From CAZAFL01 sp964484465 (GTDB lineage: Bacteria > Bacteroidota > Ignavibacteria > UBA10030 > SZUA-254), in contig CAZAFL010000006.1 of NCBI GenBank assembly GCA_964484465.1, positions 1-64,000 of the forward strand: a stretch of 64,000 nt of DNA. Reading direction: 5' to 3'. Shown one piece after another: positions 17,191 through 26,057 of this stretch (positions are counted from its first letter, which is position 1; each line of letters opens with the position of its first letter). The notes under the pieces were generated by a model that worked only from the letters and a program-made list of their open reading frames with translations, did not search any database and had not been told where the DNA came from. The position numbers and the translations under genes were made by a program.

Positions 17191-18585
17191 ATGAATCCCC
17201 TGGATGATGTCATAACTGCAATTGCGACCCCGATTGGTGAAGGAGGCATTTCTGTTATCCGAGTAAGCGGGAAAAATGCTATCACCGTAACTGATAAGGG
17301 CTTTCGCGGCAGGAATTCACTGCAATCTGTTCCGACCCACACGGTGCACTTTGGTTATTTTATCGACCAAACAGGTGAAACAATTGACGAAGTAGTCGCT
17401 ACAGTTTTTAAGGCGCCACATTCCTATACTGCCCAGGATGTTGTAGAAATCAGCTGTCATGGCGGAATATTTGTTTCTAAAAAAGTCTTAGAGTCCGTTC
17501 TATCATTCGGTGCCCGATTGGCAGAGCCAGGCGAGTTTACGAAGCGCGCCTTTCTGAACGGCCGAATTGACCTTTCGCGTGCTGAAGCAGTTGCCGATAT
17601 TATTCACTCGAAATCTGACCGATCTCACCGAGCTTCATTGATGCAACTTCAGGGAAAACTTTCCGAAAAAGTTGAAAATATAAAAGCAAGCCTTATTAAA
17701 ATTCTAGGCCTGTTGGAACTAGAGCTTGACTTCGTGGAAGAAGGATTAGAGTTTAACAATAAATCAAATGTTGCGAAACAGATGGAATCTACGATTGATG
17801 AAATAGATAAGCTGATTGGATCTTATAAGGTTGGTAAGGTTTTTCGAGATGGTGTTAAGGTTGTATTGGCGGGAAAACCTAATGTCGGTAAGTCCAGTAT
17901 TATTAATATGTTACTAAGTGAAAACAGAGCCATCGTTACTGAGATCCCGGGGACAACAAGAGACACTATCGAGGAAAATATATTAATTGGGGGAATACTA
18001 TTTCGGGTTATTGATACAGCTGGATTGAGGGAAACGAACGACTTGATTGAGGTAGAAGGAATAAGGAGAACAGAAAAAGAAATTGAAGATGCCGACTTAG
18101 TTGTTTTTATAGTTGATGCTAGTTCTGGTTTTGGGAAAGAGGATGAACAGACCATAGGAGCAATATTGAGGAAAAAAAATCTTTCCACCGATAATTGTCT
18201 GGTTGCAGTAAATAAGATTGATTTGGTTAAGGATAACAAATTGCTAGGGTTTCCGACCATATTGGAAAAAATAGTGAGAGCGTATATTTCCGCAAAGACT
18301 GGTAACGGTTTTGATATTTTTGAAAATGAGCTTGTGGCACTGGCATTACCGAAATCAGACTTGACCGAAGGGATACTAATTACTAACTCCAGGCACAAGG
18401 ATGTCCTGCTTAGAACCAAGGAATGCCTTTGTCGTTCGTTAAGCACACTTCGGCAGGGTGGTAGTAGCGAATTAATTGCTTTGGATTTGAGGCAGGCATT
18501 AAATACACTCGGAGAAATTGTTGGAACTATTACAACTGACGAGGTACTAAATACCATTTTTGCAAAATTCTGTATAGGCAAGTAA
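17191..18585 (+). CDS. mnmE: tRNA modification GTPase MnmE
   Basis: The 464-residue protein forms the MnmEG complex that makes 5-carboxymethylaminomethyl-type modifications at wobble uridine 34. It shows the N-terminal tetrahydrofolate-binding domain (IATPIGEGGISVIRVSG), helical domain, and an embedded Ras-like G domain with AGKPNVGKSS near residue 226, TTRDT, DTAGLRE and NKID. The C-terminus ends in CIGK, carrying the catalytic cysteine motif CxGK. From roughly codon 150 onward AGA, AGG, ATA and TTA codons become frequent compared with gyrA and gyrB. A parS site lies in the 38-base gap before mnmG. Confidence 0.97.
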   Translation: MNPLDDVITAIATPIGEGGISVIRVSGKNAITVTDKGFRGRNSLQSVPTHTVHFGYFIDQTGETIDEVVATVFKAPHSYTAQDVVEISCHGGIFVSKKVLESVLSFGARLAEPGEFTKRAFLNGRIDLSRAEAVADIIHSKSDRSHRASLMQLQGKLSEKVENIKASLIKILGLLELELDFVEEGLEFNNKSNVAKQMESTIDEIDKLIGSYKVGKVFRDGVKVVLAGKPNVGKSSIINMLLSENRAIVTEIPGTTRDTIEENILIGGILFRVIDTAGLRETNDLIEVEGIRRTEKEIEDADLVVFIVDASSGFGKEDEQTIGAILRKKNLSTDNCLVAVNKIDLVKDNKLLGFPTILEKIVRAYISAKTGNGFDIFENELVALALPKSDLTEGILITNSRHKDVLLRTKECLCRSLSTLRQGGSSELIALDLRQALNTLGEIVGTITTDEVLNTIFAKFCIGK

Positions 18586-18590
18586 GTGCC

Positions 18591-18606
18591 TGTTTCACGT
18601 GAAACA
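18591..18606. promoter_or_regulatory. parS: parS centromere site, perfect
   Basis: TGTTTCACGTGAAACA is a perfect 16-base palindrome and an exact match to the bacterial parS consensus recognised by ParB (Spo0J). It lies between mnmE and mnmG, about 4.4 kb from the oriC candidate, a normal origin-proximal location. ParB loads here and spreads to recruit ParA and SMC for chromosome segregation; that role is known for the site, not shown here. Confidence 0.93.
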
Positions 18607-18623
18607 TTTGGAAATCTAAAACA

Positions 18624-20540
18624 GTGAAGAATCCCTCAAACTATTATGATGTAGTTGTGGTTGGCGGTGGTCATGCCGGGATAGAAGCTTCCTTAGCTAG
18701 TGCCAAGATGGGTTGCTCGACGCTATTAATTACTATGTCTAAGAGCAGCATTGGTCGTATGTCCTGCAATCCTGCTATAGGGGGCATAGCAAAAGGACAT
18801 CTTGTAAGGGAAATTGATGCCTTAGGTGGTGAAATGGGAAAAATCGCCGACGCTACAGGAATCCAATTTCGCATGCTAAACAAGTCCAAAGGTCCAGCGG
18901 TCTGGTCGCCAAGATGCCAGAACGATAGAGAATGGTATGCGAAAGAGGCAACAGAAAGGATCATAGGTGAGACAGGGGTAGAAGTAGTTGAAGACTCAGT
19001 TCTATCCGTTCTAACCTCAAAGGCACTCGAAGGACAGCAAGCAATATCTGCAATAAAAACCTCATCAGGAAATGAAATCGAATGTGCGAGCCTCGTACTC
19101 TGTGCTGGTACATTTCTAAGGGGATTATTGCATACCGGCATCTCAAATAAAGTCGGTGGCAGATATGACGAAAAGTCAGCATTTGGCATGACAGAATGTC
19201 TCGAAAACCTGGGCTTCGAAAGTGGTAGACTTAAGACTGGTACTCCACCAAGAATCGATTTGGAAAGTATAGATTTTTCAAAAGTGGAGGAGCAAGGCAG
19301 CGACGACCCTCCACAACCGTTCTCGTTTCAAAATGATAAAATAAATAATAAACTCATCCCGATGTTTCTGACTTATACCAATCCTTCCACACACAGAGCT
19401 ATGGAAGAGGGTTTTGGATTATCACCGATGTTTACAGGAAGAATAAAAGGTGTCGGGCCACGTTACTGTCCTTCAATTGAAGATAAGATAGTAAGGTTTC
19501 CTGAACGAGATAGACACCAGATTTTTCTTGAACCGGAAGGGTATAACACAAATGTCGTATATGTTAATGGGTTCTCGACGAGCCTGCCGGAAGAGATTCA
19601 ATTTAAGGGACTTAAGACAATTGCCGGGCTTGAAAACGTGAGAATGCTGAGGCCCGGCTATGCCGTAGAATATGATTTCTTTCCCCCGCATCAACTGAAG
19701 CTAAGTCTGGAAACCAAATTAGTCGGCGGCCTATTTTTTGCTGGTCAGATCAACGGCACATCCGGTTACGAGGAAGCGGCAGCACAGGGTTTAATTGCAG
19801 GCATAAATGCCGCCCTGAGGGTGAAAAACGAAAACCCGTTTATTCTCAAGCGGTCAGAGGCATATATTGGTGTCTTGATTGACGATCTCGTAAGCAAAAG
19901 CACCGAAGAACCCTACCGAATGTTTACCTCCAGAGCTGAATATCGGCTTCTTCTTAGGCAAGATAACGCTGACCGAAGACTTATGAAATACGGGCACAAA
20001 CTTGGACTCATAAGTGACGAGACATTCAACTCTCTGCTTGTCAGAAAAGAAAACCTCATTAACGCAGGCTTGCAGTTCTTTAATGAAGCATCTATTTCGC
20101 CCGACAAGGTAAACCCTTACCTTGAAAAAATTGGTGCTTCGACCATTAGTCAAACGGAAAAGGTATCAGCTCTGCTTAAACGGCCCGAGGTAAATCTGAC
20201 CGGCCTATTACGTCTTGATTCAATGAACACAAGACCGCTTATTCAAAACATTAACAGTCTTGAAAACAAAAGACTCGGCAGAGAAATACTGGAGCAAATT
20301 GATATAGAATTTAAATACGAAGGGTATATCAAACGTCAGCAAGAAGAAATCGAACGGTTTGAAAAAATTGAGTCGATGGAAATTCCGGAAAAATTTGATT
20401 ATATGAAAGTATCCGCTTTATCAAGAGAGGGAAAAGAGAAGCTTCAGAAAATTCGCCCGTCATCGATCGGTCAAGCTTCACGAATCAGCGGAGTGACATC
20501 ATCCGATTTGTCCGTACTAACGGTCCATCTTCGCCATTGA
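18624..20540 (+). CDS. mnmG: tRNA uridine-5-carboxymethylaminomethyl modification enzyme MnmG
   Basis: The 638-residue FAD protein partners MnmE in wobble uridine modification. The FAD-binding Rossmann motif is VVGGGHAGIEASLASAKMG at the N-terminus. The family signatures GRMSCNPAIGGIAKGHLVREIDALGG and GYEEAAAQGLIAGINAAL are present, and the C-terminal helical domain (ASRISGVTSSDLSVLTVHLR) contacts MnmE. The predicted start is GTG at 18624, because no suitable ATG lies at the conserved N-terminus. It is flanked by parS at 18591 and a second parS-like site at 20549. Codon use is AT-leaning like the end of mnmE. Confidence 0.97.
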   Translation: MKNPSNYYDVVVVGGGHAGIEASLASAKMGCSTLLITMSKSSIGRMSCNPAIGGIAKGHLVREIDALGGEMGKIADATGIQFRMLNKSKGPAVWSPRCQNDREWYAKEATERIIGETGVEVVEDSVLSVLTSKALEGQQAISAIKTSSGNEIECASLVLCAGTFLRGLLHTGISNKVGGRYDEKSAFGMTECLENLGFESGRLKTGTPPRIDLESIDFSKVEEQGSDDPPQPFSFQNDKINNKLIPMFLTYTNPSTHRAMEEGFGLSPMFTGRIKGVGPRYCPSIEDKIVRFPERDRHQIFLEPEGYNTNVVYVNGFSTSLPEEIQFKGLKTIAGLENVRMLRPGYAVEYDFFPPHQLKLSLETKLVGGLFFAGQINGTSGYEEAAAQGLIAGINAALRVKNENPFILKRSEAYIGVLIDDLVSKSTEEPYRMFTSRAEYRLLLRQDNADRRLMKYGHKLGLISDETFNSLLVRKENLINAGLQFFNEASISPDKVNPYLEKIGASTISQTEKVSALLKRPEVNLTGLLRLDSMNTRPLIQNINSLENKRLGREILEQIDIEFKYEGYIKRQQEEIERFEKIESMEIPEKFDYMKVSALSREGKEKLQKIRPSSIGQASRISGVTSSDLSVLTVHLRH

Positions 20541-20548
20541 AATCATCC

Positions 20549-20564
20549 GGTTCCACGTGGAATA
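20549..20564. promoter_or_regulatory. Second parS-like site
   Basis: The 16 bases GGTTCCACGTGGAATA match the palindromic parS form TGTTCCACGTGGAACA at 14 of 16 positions, with mismatches only at positions 1 and 15. The twelve-base core TTCCACGTGGAA is a perfect palindrome. It lies between mnmG and rsmG, about 2 kb from the perfect site. Confidence 0.75.
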
Positions 20565-20599
20565 GTCACACCTAAATCATTTAAAGACAATAGGTTATA

Positions 20600-21316
20600 A
20601 TGACCAAATTTTCGACCGATGCGAAGCTAGGCTTTCGTAAATTGTGCAGCAATAACTTCTTGCAAGTGTCTGACGGCCAGATTGAACTCCTGGAAAATTA
20701 TTCTCAGCTTCTTCTTTCGTGGAACAAAAAAATCAATCTTATTTCAAGAAAAGATGAAGAGCATTTTTGGAGCAGGCATATTCTTGGCTCGATTTCATTC
20801 CTGTTCAAATTTCATTTACATATCAGTACCAGCATGCTCGACCTTGGAACGGGCGGGGGACTTCCCGGTATTCCCCTTGCAATTCTTCGGCCGGCAATGA
20901 AATTTACTTTGATTGATTCTATCAAAAAAAAAGTTCATGCTGTTGAAGACATTCTCGATCACTTGAAGATGGGCAATGTTTCAATCGATTGCGGGCGCGC
21001 TGAGGATCTTGGGAAAAAACCCCTCTATTTCAGTAAGTTCGATTACGTCATTTCGAGGGCAGTGGCGCCTGTCGAGGATATAGTGAAATGGTCTACCCCA
21101 TTCCTTAAGAGAGAATCACCAAGGATTCAATCCGATGGACATGGGAAAGTGGATGTGCGCCCTGGTTCCATGCTTCTTCTTAAAGGAGGAGACCTTAAGA
21201 GTGAACTAGCTAGGGCAACAATAAAGCATAAATCGATATATCTTGAATCGTTTACACTTCCCTCGTTGGATATGGAAGACCTTTTTGATAAAAAAATAGT
21301 TATCATTCAACCTTAG
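20600..21316 (+). CDS. rsmG: 16S rRNA (guanine527-N7)-methyltransferase RsmG
   Basis: The 238-residue class I methyltransferase modifies G527 of 16S rRNA using S-adenosylmethionine; loss gives low-level streptomycin resistance in other bacteria. The SAM-binding motif is MLDLGTGGGLPGIPLAILRP, preceded by NLISRKDEEHFWSRHILGS, a family signature. After the usual VISRAVAP segment an insertion of about 15 residues (around 172-188, SPRIQSDGHGKVDVRPG) precedes the LLLKGGDL strand, making the protein slightly long. The ATG has AATAGG upstream. murQ begins six bases after its stop. In many genomes parA and parB follow this gene; they do not here. Confidence 0.95.
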   Translation: MTKFSTDAKLGFRKLCSNNFLQVSDGQIELLENYSQLLLSWNKKINLISRKDEEHFWSRHILGSISFLFKFHLHISTSMLDLGTGGGLPGIPLAILRPAMKFTLIDSIKKKVHAVEDILDHLKMGNVSIDCGRAEDLGKKPLYFSKFDYVISRAVAPVEDIVKWSTPFLKRESPRIQSDGHGKVDVRPGSMLLLKGGDLKSELARATIKHKSIYLESFTLPSLDMEDLFDKKIVIIQP

Positions 21317-21322
21317 GCGACG

Positions 21323-22276
21323 ATGACTAAACATAAGTTGTTTAATCAGCTGGCAAAACTTACAACCGAAGAGCGGAACAGAAAAAGCGCCCGTATCGAC
21401 ATGCTGATAGTCGAGGACGCTTTGAAGATTATCAACAATGAAGACAGAGTGGTGCCAGCTGCCGTGGGCAAAGAAATCTATCACATAGCGAGAGCAGTTA
21501 AATTAGTCGAGCGTGCGTTTCGGTCGGGAGGGCGATTGATCTATGTTGGTGCGGGGACAAGCGGCCGGCTTGGCGTGCTGGATGCAGCCGAGTGCCCGCC
21601 AACGTACGGAACCCGCCCGACAATGGTCCGCGGAATTATTGCCGGAGGGAACAAAGCGGTTTTTCGGTCGCAGGAAGGAGCCGAAGACAAACAAATTTAC
21701 GGCGAAAGGGATGTCAAAACCCTGAAAGTCAATGAGCGCGATATCGTTTGTGGGATAGCAGCAAGCATGAGAACTCCGTATGTTGCGGGCGCCTTACGTG
21801 AAGCAAAAAAGCGAAACGCTAAAACTATTTTTGTCACCACAAACCCGCGGTCTAAATTCACAGAACCGGAGTTCTTGCATCTCAAAAAGGTTGTCGATGT
21901 TGCGATTTGCCCGGTTGTAGGGCCCGAAGTCATCATGGGCTCAACGCGCATGAAATCGGGTACGGCGCAAAAACTTGTCCTCAATATGATAACAACGACA
22001 GCAATGATAAGACTTGGAAAAGTGTATGAAAATATGATGGTCGATTTGAAGATGAACAGCCGGAAACTGGAGGAGCGCGCAAAACGCATTCTCATGATTT
22101 CTACCGGTACAGATTATCATACAGCATCGAACGCACTCGTGAAAGCAGGCGGGCATGTAAAAACTGCAATCGTGATGATAAAGGCGAATGTGAATCGAGC
22201 TCAATCGCAAGCGAGACTGATAAAAGCAAACGGATTCGTACGACAAGCAATCGGGAAAAACTCCTCTCAACAATAA
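21323..22276 (+). CDS. murQ: N-acetylmuramic acid 6-phosphate etherase
   Basis: The 317-residue SIS-domain protein cleaves the lactyl ether of MurNAc-6-phosphate, giving GlcNAc-6-phosphate and D-lactate in cell-wall recycling. Visible signatures are VGAGTSGRLGVLDAAECPPT, the sugar phosphate isomerase fold, and VGPEVIMGSTRMKSGTAQKLVLN with the catalytic glutamate in the first segment. The length is typical. It follows rsmG by six bases, so it is likely co-transcribed with the mnmEG genes. No anmK, nagA or MurNAc transporter is adjacent. The C-terminal UBA-like helical region is basic (KTAIVMIKANVNRAQSQARLIK interrupted by helices), as in family members. Confidence 0.94.
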   Translation: MTKHKLFNQLAKLTTEERNRKSARIDMLIVEDALKIINNEDRVVPAAVGKEIYHIARAVKLVERAFRSGGRLIYVGAGTSGRLGVLDAAECPPTYGTRPTMVRGIIAGGNKAVFRSQEGAEDKQIYGERDVKTLKVNERDIVCGIAASMRTPYVAGALREAKKRNAKTIFVTTNPRSKFTEPEFLHLKKVVDVAICPVVGPEVIMGSTRMKSGTAQKLVLNMITTTAMIRLGKVYENMMVDLKMNSRKLEERAKRILMISTGTDYHTASNALVKAGGHVKTAIVMIKANVNRAQSQARLIKANGFVRQAIGKNSSQQ

Positions 22277-22288
22277 TTTGGATTTTTC

Positions 22289-22990
22289 ATGAAACCCAGG
22301 ATGCCGGATATAGAACTGTTTCCTCCGTTTAGCGGCTTCCCCCGCGAAGGGATTGAATTCCTAAAAAAGCTTAAAAAGAATAACAATAGAGAGTGGTTCA
22401 ACAAACACAAACCCGAATACGAAGAATTTGTCAAACTCCCGATGCAGTCATTCATTTCTTCGATGGAACAGCCGATGGCGAAAATTGCGCCCGAAATTCA
22501 GGTTGACCCGAAACGCAGCATGTTTCGCATTTACCGGGACACACGCTTCAGTAAGAATAAGGCGCCATACAAAACTCACGTTGCCGCTGTATTCCACATG
22601 AAAGGTCATTGGGAAGAAAGCGCCGGATATTATGTGCATATCGAGCCGGACGGAGTTTACGTCGGAGGAGGCATTTACATGCCCGACAGTGATATGTTGA
22701 AGAAGATACGCAGGACAATTTCAGAAAAATCAAATGAATTTCTTGCCATCGTTAACAATAAGAGGTTTAAAAAAGTATTCGATAAACTTGAGGGTGAAAA
22801 ACTTCAACGGGCTCCGCTCGGTTTTCCGGTTGACCACCCCATGATTGAATGGCTGAAGCACAAGAGCTATTACACCGGAGTTGAATGGGCGGTGCGTGAG
22901 AGCTTTTCGCCTGCGTTTGTCGATAACGTCGTCGAAATTTATAAAGAGCTCTTGCCCCTGATTCGATTTCTCAACAAATCACTCCAATAA
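22289..22990 (+). CDS. DUF2461 (TIGR02453) family protein
   Basis: The 233-residue protein matches the DUF2461 family, whose function is unknown. Recognisable features are the start region FSGFPREGIEFLKKLKKNNN followed by REWFNKHKPEYEEFV, the central RIYRDTRFSKNKAPYKTH, and YYVHIEPDGVYVGGGIYMPD. Conserved basic residues in the RDTRFSKNKxPYK stretch suggest a phosphate or nucleic-acid contact, but this is speculation. No signal peptide or membrane segment is present, so it should be cytosolic. It starts 12 bases after murQ and is probably the last gene of the mnmE-to-DUF2461 unit. Confidence 0.88.
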   Translation: MKPRMPDIELFPPFSGFPREGIEFLKKLKKNNNREWFNKHKPEYEEFVKLPMQSFISSMEQPMAKIAPEIQVDPKRSMFRIYRDTRFSKNKAPYKTHVAAVFHMKGHWEESAGYYVHIEPDGVYVGGGIYMPDSDMLKKIRRTISEKSNEFLAIVNNKRFKKVFDKLEGEKLQRAPLGFPVDHPMIEWLKHKSYYTGVEWAVRESFSPAFVDNVVEIYKELLPLIRFLNKSLQ

Positions 22991-23082
22991 ATAGATATCG
23001 AATCTGACTGCTAAATTCCATAAATTACTACAATTCAGAAAATCAAAGATTCAGACACTACTCCCCGAAAGGATTCCGTATC

Positions 23083-25125
23083 ATGATCAAACACGTTGTT
23101 CCGTCTTTGGTACTTGCTTTTCTTATCTCCTGTTTCATCAATTACATTGATTCACGAGCTCAGGAAGTCGACCCTCTCGTTTCACATATTGACAACACCG
23201 TAAAACCAGGAGACGATTTCTTCCTCTATGCAAATGGGAAATGGTTTAAAGACCACCCTATTCCACCAAGCGAACAAAGTAACGGGCTGTGGCAGCTGAT
23301 TCAGGATACCATTAATGAACAGATTCGCAATGTATGCGAATCATCATCTGCACTTATGAATGCGCCCAAAGGAAGCAATAAACAGAAAATAGGCGATTTC
23401 TTTTATGCAGGAATGGACAGTCTCTCCTTAAACAAAAAGGGGATTGAAGATTTGAAAAGTGATCTTGAGAAAATTAATGCCACCAAGGATTTACATGGGA
23501 TTGTTCAGATGGCTTCTTACATACGCACTGTTTCCGGCTCACCGCTGTTCGGGCTTTTTGTCGGACAGGATGACAAGATCAGCAGTAAGAACGCCATCTT
23601 CATTGCACAGGGCGGGTTGAGTTTGCCCGACCGCCGATTCTATTTTGATACCGACCAGCATGCGGTTACCATCCGTCAGAAATTTGTCGAACACCTTCAT
23701 AACATGTTCATGATCATCGGATACGACGATGCCCGGGCAACACAAGCTGCCGACCGTCTTATGAAACTTGAAACAGCAATAGCACAGACTTCACGAAAGC
23801 GTGAAGACACGCGCGACCCGCTGAAGAACTATAATAAAATTACCTTCATGCAATTAAAGGAATCTACACCCAATCTTGACTGGGCTATTTGTATGGAGGG
23901 GGTTGGGTTGCACAATGTAGATAGTGTCATTGTAGATCAGCCGGAGTTTTTGACCGCATTGAACGGTTATTTGACGTCATTTCCTCTCGATGACTGGAAA
24001 GATTATCTTAAGTATCACCTCGTGAGGGGCCTTTCTTCCTACATGGATGACAGGACATTTCGTGAGTCATTCAGTTTTTACTCAACTGTGTTGCGCGGTG
24101 TACCGGAGCCGAAACCGCGCTGGAAAAGGGTTGTCGAACAGACAGACCGGTCGCTTGGCGAATTAATCGGGCAGGTATATGTCGATGAATATTTACCGAA
24201 GGGGACAAAGGAAAAGCTGCAGGAGATCGGCACTGCGATAAAAAATGTCTATGCGGAAAGAATAAAACAACTGGATTGGATGAGCGATGCAACCAAAACA
24301 AAAGCGTTGAAGAAACTCAGTACGATAATCATGAAAGTTGGCTATCCGGATAAATGGAAAGATATGAGCAGCCTGCAGACCGATAGATCATCTTATGTGC
24401 AAAATGTGAAAAACGCGAACCGTTGGAGATTTAATTATATGATCTCAAAATTCGGAGAACCGGTTGACCGTACGGAATGGGGCATGGAGCCTCAAACATA
24501 TAACGCGTACTATAATCCTTCTAATAATGAAATTGTGGTTCCCGGGTGTAATATTATTATTCCCGGCTTCGAACGAAAGCTTGCAGACGACGCGTTGCTC
24601 TATTCAGTGATTGGCGGCTCGACGTTCGGTCACGAAATTACGCACGGGTTTGACGACGAGGGAAGTAAATATGATGCCGAAGGGAATTTGAACAACTGGT
24701 GGTCGCCCGATGACAGTGCAAAATTCGTTGCCAAGACCCGGATGATTGTAAACCAGTTTGACAATTATGTCGCCGTGGAAAGCCTGCACATCAACGGCGA
24801 GCTGACACAAGGTGAGAATATTGCCGACCTTGGTGGCATCATGATGGGGTACGAAGCATTTAAGAAAACCGGTCAGTATAAGAATAACGAGACGGTCGGC
24901 GGTCTAAATCCCGCGAAGCGATTCTTTCTCGGTTATGCTCTTGCCTGGATGGTGAACCAGAGGCCCGAAGCGATAGCGAATCAGGTGCGTAGCAATGAAC
25001 ACGCTCCTGAGAAATTCCGCGTTATCGGACCGCTCACCAACATGCCGGAATTTTATGATGCGTTTGACATCAAACCCGGTGATGCAATGTACCGCTCTGA
25101 CAGTGTCAGAGTAAAAATCTGGTGA
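23083..25125 (+). CDS. M13 family zinc metallopeptidase (neprilysin/PepO-like)
   Basis: The 680-residue secreted protein belongs to peptidase family M13, which cleaves oligopeptides. Zinc ligands are in HEITH near residue 516 and in ENIADLGG near 577, and the C-terminal region NQRPEAIANQVRSNEHAPE followed by FRVIGPLTNMPEF is typical. The N-terminus has a hydrophobic signal. LISC at residues 14-17 could be a lipobox, or cleavage may follow SRA; either way it acts in the envelope. The N-terminal helical domain starts DNTVKPGDDFFLYANGKW. AAAGGA precedes ATG 23083. It stands alone between the mnm unit and a convergent outer-membrane gene. Confidence 0.95.
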   Translation: MIKHVVPSLVLAFLISCFINYIDSRAQEVDPLVSHIDNTVKPGDDFFLYANGKWFKDHPIPPSEQSNGLWQLIQDTINEQIRNVCESSSALMNAPKGSNKQKIGDFFYAGMDSLSLNKKGIEDLKSDLEKINATKDLHGIVQMASYIRTVSGSPLFGLFVGQDDKISSKNAIFIAQGGLSLPDRRFYFDTDQHAVTIRQKFVEHLHNMFMIIGYDDARATQAADRLMKLETAIAQTSRKREDTRDPLKNYNKITFMQLKESTPNLDWAICMEGVGLHNVDSVIVDQPEFLTALNGYLTSFPLDDWKDYLKYHLVRGLSSYMDDRTFRESFSFYSTVLRGVPEPKPRWKRVVEQTDRSLGELIGQVYVDEYLPKGTKEKLQEIGTAIKNVYAERIKQLDWMSDATKTKALKKLSTIIMKVGYPDKWKDMSSLQTDRSSYVQNVKNANRWRFNYMISKFGEPVDRTEWGMEPQTYNAYYNPSNNEIVVPGCNIIIPGFERKLADDALLYSVIGGSTFGHEITHGFDDEGSKYDAEGNLNNWWSPDDSAKFVAKTRMIVNQFDNYVAVESLHINGELTQGENIADLGGIMMGYEAFKKTGQYKNNETVGGLNPAKRFFLGYALAWMVNQRPEAIANQVRSNEHAPEKFRVIGPLTNMPEFYDAFDIKPGDAMYRSDSVRVKIW

Positions 25126-25190
25126 CCCGATGATTTCTTATCAGCAGATTTTGTATTATGCGCGCCGGTTTCTATGGGCCGGTATTTGCA

Positions 25191-25745
25191 TCATAAATCG
25201 AACAGAAATCCGACGGTGATGAGATAGAAATCACTCTGTAATCCACCGGCACCGGGCAGTTTCTGAAAATTATAGTTCAGGAACACGTATCGGATGTCTG
25301 CCGTTATCTTCGTGTTTGAAGAGGGGGGTATTTCTACTCCAGCACCAAAATGCCAGCCGAATTTCTGCTGGGTCTCATCGGGAGTGTTCTGATATCTGGC
25401 ATTATCATAAGTAAAGGTTGTATTATACCATCCCGCCCCGATGGCGCCATAAACGGCGGGCACAGGATAAAGTAACCCAGTCACCATGACCGGCCAGCTC
25501 CGCACGGTCACCCCGGAGTTCGCGTATTGCTCTTCCCGATAATTGACCGACGCTTCACCGCCCAGAACATCATTGAGTTTTATTCGAAGTGCTGCACCAC
25601 CCATGAATTTCCCCTCATCGGCATCCCGCGCCCGCTGGTATCCGACCAGAGGTCCAAGGCTTATGCCGGACGTAGTCTGCTGCGCGTTTACCTGGGAAAT
25701 AAGTAGCCCAAGAAGACCAGTTGTCAAAATCACTTTTTTCCACAT
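25191..25745 (-). CDS. Predicted outer-membrane beta-barrel protein
   Basis: The 184-residue protein starts with a clear signal peptide (MWKKVILTTGLLGLLISQVNAQ). The rest alternates polar and hydrophobic residues with Gly and Tyr and ends LITVGFLFDL, a hydrophobic C-terminal strand suited to barrel assembly. Content and length fit a small eight-stranded OmpW/OmpX-like porin family beta-barrel; I cannot name the subfamily. The frame extends upstream to 25832, but ATG 25745 starts the signal peptide and has AAGGG seven bases before it. It converges on the M13 peptidase gene and diverges from the TPR gene. Confidence 0.75.
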   Translation of the reverse strand: MWKKVILTTGLLGLLISQVNAQQTTSGISLGPLVGYQRARDADEGKFMGGAALRIKLNDVLGGEASVNYREEQYANSGVTVRSWPVMVTGLLYPVPAVYGAIGAGWYNTTFTYDNARYQNTPDETQQKFGWHFGAGVEIPPSSNTKITADIRYVFLNYNFQKLPGAGGLQSDFYLITVGFLFDL

Positions 25746-26057
25746 AGTAATTCCCTTCTTGATGTTCATCACGCATGCGGGCATGCTGGCAATCGACAAT
25801 AATGCTATCAGATCTTTGAGACCTATAAACACAACAGAAATGAACCAGCTTATGGTTTCAACTTAATAAACATGAAAAGAAATTCATTCTTGGTGTCCGC
25901 AAGGATAATAAATACTACGCATAGAATCTGTATTTCACATTGAAGTAGATGGAAAATTTACTTATATTTGCGCGAAACAAATGTTGAAGCATTGCGATAT
26001 GTCCTGGCATCAGCCTCTTTCGGTTCAAGGTTAATGAAACCTGAGGTTGCATAGGCG
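25746..26057. other. Divergent spacer between beta-barrel and TPR genes
   Basis: No gene is seen in these 312 bases. Near 25780-25795 two GCATGC hexamers are separated by two bases. A Bacteroidota-like promoter element faces the TPR gene (25940-25970). The spacer should also hold the promoter of the leftward beta-barrel gene, but I cannot place it. Confidence 0.5.
25940..25970 (+). promoter_or_regulatory. Bacteroidota-like promoter candidate for the TPR gene
   Basis: TATATTTG at 25963-25970 fits the Bacteroidota -7 consensus TAnnTTTG, and TTGA begins 19 bases before it, near the expected -33 TTG element. The TPR start codon lies about 88 bases downstream. Confidence 0.35.

Noticed and set aside
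17823..18581. Long minus-strand open frame of 252 codons
   Set aside because: It mirrors the conserved MnmE G domain and C-terminus on the other strand and has no family features; it is a shadow frame.
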